Source of the DNA: CAYOXX01 sp964408025
GTDB taxonomy: Bacteria; Acidobacteriota; DATKUA01
DNA length: 46,303 nt
Direction: 5' to 3'
Assembly: GCA_964408025.1 (NCBI GenBank)
Contig: CAYOXX010000017.1
Location: 1-46,303, forward strand
This document shows positions 42,327 through 46,303 of the stretch, piece by piece. The position numbers and the translations under genes are program-made. The number at the start of each line of letters is the position of its first letter. The first letter of the stretch is position 1. The notes below the pieces were generated by a model. The model was given only the letters and a program-made list of their open reading frames with translations. It made no database searches and had not been told where the DNA came from.

Positions 42327-43643
42327 GTGACGCAAAAGTCCATACCCGCAGCGGCGGCGAGATGTGCGGCGCTGCTGCTCGCCGCAGCCACGGCGGCTTG
42401 CCTCGCCCAGGTTGCCGATGAGGCGGGCCGCTATCGGGTCGACGTCGAGCACCTGGGCGCTGCCGAGTTCGTCGTCACCATCGGCGTCGAGGCGGCCGAG
42501 CCCCTCGAGGTATTCGTCTCCGACGCGCCGGATTTCGTCGATGCCGGCCTCCTGCCGGGGCGGCGCGAGGTGATGCCGCTCTTCGGCGCCCGCATCCGAG
42601 TTCACCTGCGCTTTGTCGGCCACGGCTCCGGCCGGCTTCGCCTGGCGGTGCGCAGCATAGGCAACCTGGAGAGGGCTAGCTACCTGGTGCTCGACCTGCA
42701 CAGCGGCGCCGACGGGGGGGCGGGGGGCGCGGTTCGACGGAGCATCGGCGACGCGGGCCGCCTCTGGCGGGAATACGGGACCGCCTTCAGCGTAGTCGGG
42801 TGCGGCGATTCCACCGTTGCCTGCGGCGGTTCGCTCGAGGCCGACCTGCTTGAGTCGGCACCGCTGGCCGGCGGCCGGACGCTCAATGGCGTGCTGCTGC
42901 TGGGCTGCTCGCGGGAGCCGTCGGGGCAGGCGGAGGGGATCGACGCCGTCGGCTGGGGGCTGAGCTTCGACCGCGATTACCTCGGCAGCGTCGGCTCTCT
43001 CGTCCTCGCCCCGCGCCGCGTCCAAGCCGAGGCCCGCCGCGATGAGCAGGTCGCCCAGACCGCTGAGGAAGACCTGGCCGAGGAGGTCCCGACCGAGGAT
43101 GTCCCGGTCGGAGATGAGAGCAGGCCCGAGGCGGAGACCGAAATCGAGGCGGGGTCGGAAGCGGAGGCCGAGCACGGCCCCTACAGCGGGGCGAGCCTGA
43201 GCGTGCGTATCGAGTCGCTGGCGGCCTTCGGCGGCTACGCGCAGGAGGCCGCGTCGGGTGGCCACTTCGGCGAGGCGGCGCTGGCGATGCCCGAGGACTT
43301 CGGGCGGCTCTCCGAGGTCGAGAGCGTCGAGCTCGTCCTCGGCGGCGTCGAATCCCTCGGGGCAGCGCCAGCGAGGGGCCGCGTCTACATAAACACCCTG
43401 CCTTCTATAGCCGCCGCCGGCGCCTCCGCCGACGGGGCCTACTCCTACGGCGGCCGTCTCGAGGTCTCGGCCGAGTTCCTGGGCGATTTCGACGCGGGGG
43501 CGGGCGGCCGGGAATTCCGCTTCGACGTCACCGACTGGGTACGCCGCAACCCCAGCGACCGCTACTACGTGATCGTCATGAACCGGGCCGGCGCGCCGCT
43601 GGCCGTAGAGAGCCTGCGTTTCGAGTTCAGCGGCCGGCGCTGA
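42327..43643 (+). CDS. Secreted protein with acidic linker and beta-sandwich-like C-terminus
   Basis: A 438-aa protein with signal peptide (to about CLAQ, residue 27), an N-terminal region (about 30-235) with beta-strand-like repeats and two cysteines in GCGDSTVACGG near 159, an acidic Glu/Ala-rich linker (about 240-290) and a C-terminal domain (about 290-438). In the last part VYINTLPS and FRFDVTDWVRRNPSDRYYVIVMN resemble DNRLRE-type or CBM-like adhesion modules, where FDVT-x-V-x-W is common. The start is GTG; an upstream ribosome site is weak. Function unknown. A cysteine near the end of the signal peptide could be a lipobox only if non-canonical. Confidence 0.6.
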   Translation: MTQKSIPAAAARCAALLLAAATAACLAQVADEAGRYRVDVEHLGAAEFVVTIGVEAAEPLEVFVSDAPDFVDAGLLPGRREVMPLFGARIRVHLRFVGHGSGRLRLAVRSIGNLERASYLVLDLHSGADGGAGGAVRRSIGDAGRLWREYGTAFSVVGCGDSTVACGGSLEADLLESAPLAGGRTLNGVLLLGCSREPSGQAEGIDAVGWGLSFDRDYLGSVGSLVLAPRRVQAEARRDEQVAQTAEEDLAEEVPTEDVPVGDESRPEAETEIEAGSEAEAEHGPYSGASLSVRIESLAAFGGYAQEAASGGHFGEAALAMPEDFGRLSEVESVELVLGGVESLGAAPARGRVYINTLPSIAAAGASADGAYSYGGRLEVSAEFLGDFDAGAGGREFRFDVTDWVRRNPSDRYYVIVMNRAGAPLAVESLRFEFSGRR

Positions 43644-43683
43644 CCACGAACGGGATCTGGTGGGCGGTGGCGGCCGTCCGCGT

Positions 43684-44559
43684 TCAGCCGAGACCGATTT
43701 CGCGCAGGACGCGGTCGTCCTCTCGCCAGTCGTCCTTCACCTTCACCCAGAGCTGCATCTGTACGCGCGTGTTGAGGATCCCCTCCAGCTCGGTGCGCGC
43801 GGCGGTGCCGATCTTCTTCAGCATCCGCCCACCCTTGCCGATGACAATGCCCTTCTGCGTCGCCCGCTCCACCAGGATGGTGGCGGCGACGTCGATTCCC
43901 CGCTCGTGCTCGTCGAGCAGGTCGATCAGCACGGCGCTGCAGTAGGGGATCTCCTGGCGGGTGAAGAGGAACACCTTTTCCCTGATGATCTCCGCGGCTA
44001 GCGAGCGCTCCGGCTGGTCGCTGAGCACCTCCTGGGAGAAGACCGGCTCGGCCTCGGGCAGCGCCGCCGCCAGCTCCCCTTCCAGCTCCTCGAGGCCGTC
44101 GCCGTGCAGGGCGCTTATCGGCACCACAGCCTGAAAATCGTGCTCCCGCCGGTAGCGGTCGATCAGCGGCAGCAGGCGGCCCTTGGCGATCAGGTCTATC
44201 TTGTTGAGGGCGAGCAGCGCCGGCGTCGCGGTCCGCTTCAGCTCCTCGAGGACGAACCGGTCGCCGGGGCCGAACTCGGCGGCAGCGTCGACTATCAGCA
44301 GTATCAGGTCGATCCCCTCGAGGGCCGACCTGGCGAGGCTGACCATCCTCCTGTGCATCTTGCTGACGGGCTTGTGGAAACCGGGAGTGTCGATGAAGAC
44401 TATCTGGAAGCCGTCGCCGTTGCGGACTCCCGTGATGCGGTTGCGGGTGGTCTGCGGCTTGGGCGAGACGGCGGCCACCTTCTCGCCCACGTAGCGGTTG
44501 AGCAGCGTCGACTTGCCGACGTTGGGGCGGCCGATGAGGCTGACGAAGCCGCTACGCAT
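43684..44559 (-). CDS. era: GTPase Era
   Basis: A 291-aa ribosome-assembly GTPase binding 16S rRNA. G motifs are GRPNVGKS near residue 10, DTPG near 58 and NKID near 118; the KH domain follows with VIGKGGRMLKKIG near 235. The gene overlaps the upstream CBS/CorC gene by 8 bp, and ybeY lies further upstream, the common ybeY-corC-era order. Confidence 0.96.
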   Translation of the reverse strand: MRSGFVSLIGRPNVGKSTLLNRYVGEKVAAVSPKPQTTRNRITGVRNGDGFQIVFIDTPGFHKPVSKMHRRMVSLARSALEGIDLILLIVDAAAEFGPGDRFVLEELKRTATPALLALNKIDLIAKGRLLPLIDRYRREHDFQAVVPISALHGDGLEELEGELAAALPEAEPVFSQEVLSDQPERSLAAEIIREKVFLFTRQEIPYCSAVLIDLLDEHERGIDVAATILVERATQKGIVIGKGGRMLKKIGTAARTELEGILNTRVQMQLWVKVKDDWREDDRVLREIGLG

Positions 44560-45787
44560 CGCCGCCCGTCTTGCGCAGCCGCAGCCTGAGGATGCTCTTC
44601 TCGTCGGCGTCCAGAATCTCGAACTCCACGCCTCCGGTTACGAACTTCTCGCCGACCAGCGGTATGCGCTTCAGGTGGCTGAGGGCCAGCCCGGATACAG
44701 TCTCGTAGGCCTCGTCGTCCAGACGCGCGCCCAGGAGCTCCTCCACCTCGTCGACATCAACCGAGCCGGCGACGACCAGCGAGCCGTCCGAGTCGCTGAG
44801 GATCTCGTCCTCCTCCTCCGTCTCGTGCTCGTCCTCGATCTCGCCCACGATCTCCTCCAAGATGTCCTCGAGGGTGATGAGGCCGGCGGTCCCGCCGTAC
44901 TCGTCGACCACGATCGCCATCTGCAGCTTGTTGCTCTGGAAGTCGCGCAGCAGCGAGGAGACCCGCTTCGTCTCCGGCACGAAGAAGGGTGGGGCCATGA
45001 TGTCGGCCGCGCTTTTCTTTCCGCTATCGCCGCCCACGCTCCCCAGCAGGTCCTTGATGTGGGCGATGCCCACCACGTTGTCGATTTTGACGTCGATTAC
45101 CGGGAAGCGGCTGAACTTCTGCTCCGCGGCCAGGCGGGTCAGCTTCTCCAGGGTCGCCCCGCGCTCGACGCAGACCATGTCGACCCTGGGGGTCATCACC
45201 TCGCGGACCACCGTATCGCCAAAGTCGACGAGCTGCCGGACCATCTCCGCCTGGTCCGGCTCGAAAAGACCTTCCTCCTTCGCCGCGTCCAGGTAGGCCT
45301 CGATCTGCCCCGCTTCCTCCTCCTCCGGCTCGCCCCCGCGCTGGCGCCGCTTCGACCTGAATCGCTCGAAGAGGACGTTGCGAGGCCAGACCAGGGGCAG
45401 CAGCACGATGTTGCCGAACCGCACCACCGGCAGCAGCAGACCGAGTGCCCGCTGCGGATTCTGGGCCGCCAGCAGCGTCGGCAGGTAGATCGATCCGAGC
45501 ACTGCCGCTGCTGCGGCGGCTAGGAATACCGGCAGCGGTTGGCCGATGAGCGTCCAGAGGGCGAAGGCCATGGCGGCGACGCAGAGCATGCGGCCGTAGG
45601 TGAGGGACGAGCGGAGCCGGCCGGCCCTCTCGGGCAGCAGGCCGCGGTTGAGCGCCGAGACGCGGCGCTTGGCCTCCAGGATGCGCTGCACCTTGATCTT
45701 GCTCAGCAGCTGGGAGGCCGCCTCGGCGGTGGCGAAGAGCAGGAAGAGGGCGAAGGTCGCGGCCAGCAGCAGTAGCGGTGAGTCCAC
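44552..45787 (-). CDS. CBS-domain membrane protein, HlyC/CorC family
   Basis: A 411-aa protein with about three N-terminal membrane helices (about 1-130), two CBS motifs (MTPRVDMVCV and DEYGGTAGLITLEDILEEIVGEI) and a C-terminal CorC/HlyC transporter-associated domain (about 325-405). Homologues are linked to Mg2+ and Co2+ efflux. The DUF21 part is shorter than in longer family members. GTG at 45787 is used, with AGGAGG 9 bases before. It overlaps era by 8 bp and lies downstream of ybeY. Confidence 0.9.
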   Translation of the reverse strand: MDSPLLLLAATFALFLLFATAEAASQLLSKIKVQRILEAKRRVSALNRGLLPERAGRLRSSLTYGRMLCVAAMAFALWTLIGQPLPVFLAAAAAAVLGSIYLPTLLAAQNPQRALGLLLPVVRFGNIVLLPLVWPRNVLFERFRSKRRQRGGEPEEEEAGQIEAYLDAAKEEGLFEPDQAEMVRQLVDFGDTVVREVMTPRVDMVCVERGATLEKLTRLAAEQKFSRFPVIDVKIDNVVGIAHIKDLLGSVGGDSGKKSAADIMAPPFFVPETKRVSSLLRDFQSNKLQMAIVVDEYGGTAGLITLEDILEEIVGEIEDEHETEEEDEILSDSDGSLVVAGSVDVDEVEELLGARLDDEAYETVSGLALSHLKRIPLVGEKFVTGGVEFEILDADEKSILRLRLRKTGGDA

Positions 45788-45831
45788 TTTTCATAACCTC
45801 CTGCGGGCTATTCGCAGGTGCTCTGCGGCGA

Positions 45832-46303
45832 TCATACCAGCGATTCGCCCTCGCGGCAAAAGCGCGGCAGGATCTGCTTCCGCACTTCCGATTCAAGCCG
45901 CGACATCTCCCCGCCGTCGCTCTCGTGGTCGTGCCCGAAAAGGTGCAGCAGCCCGTGGCCGACCAGCGTAAGCAGCTCCTCGAGCGCGGAGTGTCCCAGC
46001 TCCGCGGCCTGCCGCCGGGCGGTCGGCACGGCGACGGCGACGTCACCCAGGTAGCCGCCCGCGGGCGCGGGGACCTCGGGATCGGTGGGGAAGGCGAGGA
46101 CGTCGGTGGGCGAGTCGACGCCGCGGAATTCCCTGTTCAGGCGCCGGATTTCATCGTCGTCGATGAAGGCGATACAGACGGCGGCGCCCCCGCTCCCTAC
46201 TCCGCCGAGCTTCAACACCTCGGCGGCGAAGCGCCGGACGGTCCGCTCGGGGCACTCCGGTGGGAGATCTAGGAGCTCGATTTCGGGGGATCCGTTATTG
46301 CTC
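45832..46303 (-). CDS. ybeY: Endoribonuclease YbeY, 5' end missing
   Basis: The last 156 codons are present and the gene runs off the right edge. The zinc-binding motif HGLLHLFGHDH is intact near the C-terminus, and DDDEIRRLNREFRGVDSPTDVLAFP is the conserved core. YbeY takes part in 16S rRNA 3'-end maturation and ribosome quality control. The frame is open from the window edge to the stop; a GTG at 46218 is internal and not the likely start. The order ybeY-corC-era is a common ribosome-maturation cluster. Confidence 0.93.
   Translation of the reverse strand, partial: SNNGSPEIELLDLPPECPERTVRRFAAEVLKLGGVGSGGAAVCIAFIDDDEIRRLNREFRGVDSPTDVLAFPTDPEVPAPAGGYLGDVAVAVPTARRQAAELGHSALEELLTLVGHGLLHLFGHDHESDGGEMSRLESEVRKQILPRFCREGESLV

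Overview
This 46.3-kb window is a high-GC, gene-dense stretch of a Gram-negative bacterial chromosome. The envelope evidence is an outer-membrane barrel protein, Lnt, DsbD, a SPOR protein and a lytic transglycosylase. Anaerobic, CoA-thioester metabolism is suggested by a 2-oxoacid:ferredoxin oxidoreductase gamma subunit, a citryl-CoA-lyase-like enzyme and a beta-oxidation/thiolase cluster. Gene content (PATAN/DUF4388, DUF342, DUF164, YacP, many Ala/Glu/Pro linkers) fits an uncultured deep-branching lineage better than a well-studied proteobacterium, but the sequence alone does not fix the phylum. No phage, insertion sequence, CRISPR array or rRNA gene was seen.

Layout. 1-5.3 kb: truncated porG, a NifU-like scaffold, a secreted S9 peptidase, a DUF342/FapA protein and sigma-like factor A. 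5.5-9.5 kb: three glycosyltransferases and PgeF, joined by 4-bp overlaps or 1-bp gaps. 9.5-11.5 kb: RNase H, a DUF164 zinc-ribbon protein, tRNA-Met and a lone receiver protein. 11.5-12.5 kb: a non-coding stretch holding the tail of a broken sugar epimerase. 12.5-16 kb: an APC permease fused to two USP domains with a small overlapping membrane protein, tRNA-Gln and an outer-membrane barrel. 16.2-21.3 kb: an apparent operon of a 49-aa protein, DsbD, two paralogous secreted proteins and a citryl-CoA-lyase-like protein. 21.4-23.8 kb: a winged-helix regulator with a dead nucleotidyltransferase domain, then sigma-like factor B, a clear paralogue of A. 23.8-27.2 kb: SPOR protein, Lnt and prfB with its programmed frameshift. 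27.2-33 kb: divergent fatty-acyl/3-hydroxyacyl-CoA genes. 33.2-37.4 kb: nadD, yacP, a TPR-metallopeptidase and a PATAN membrane protein. 37.5-43.6 kb: acylphosphatase, apt, lytic transglycosylase, moaA, a small membrane protein, miaA, hfq and a secreted protein. 43.7-46.3 kb: era, a CBS/CorC protein and truncated ybeY.

How parts fit. The 27-33 kb genes can cover hydration, dehydrogenation/reduction and thiolysis of short acyl-CoAs. Lnt, DsbD, the SPOR protein and the transglycosylase are envelope maintenance functions. PrfB, MiaA, Hfq, Era, YbeY and the tRNAs are translation and RNA housekeeping. The least explained parts are the DsbD-linked secreted paralogues, the two sigma-like paralogues with unusual control regions, and the winged-helix protein with an inactivated nucleotidyltransferase fold.
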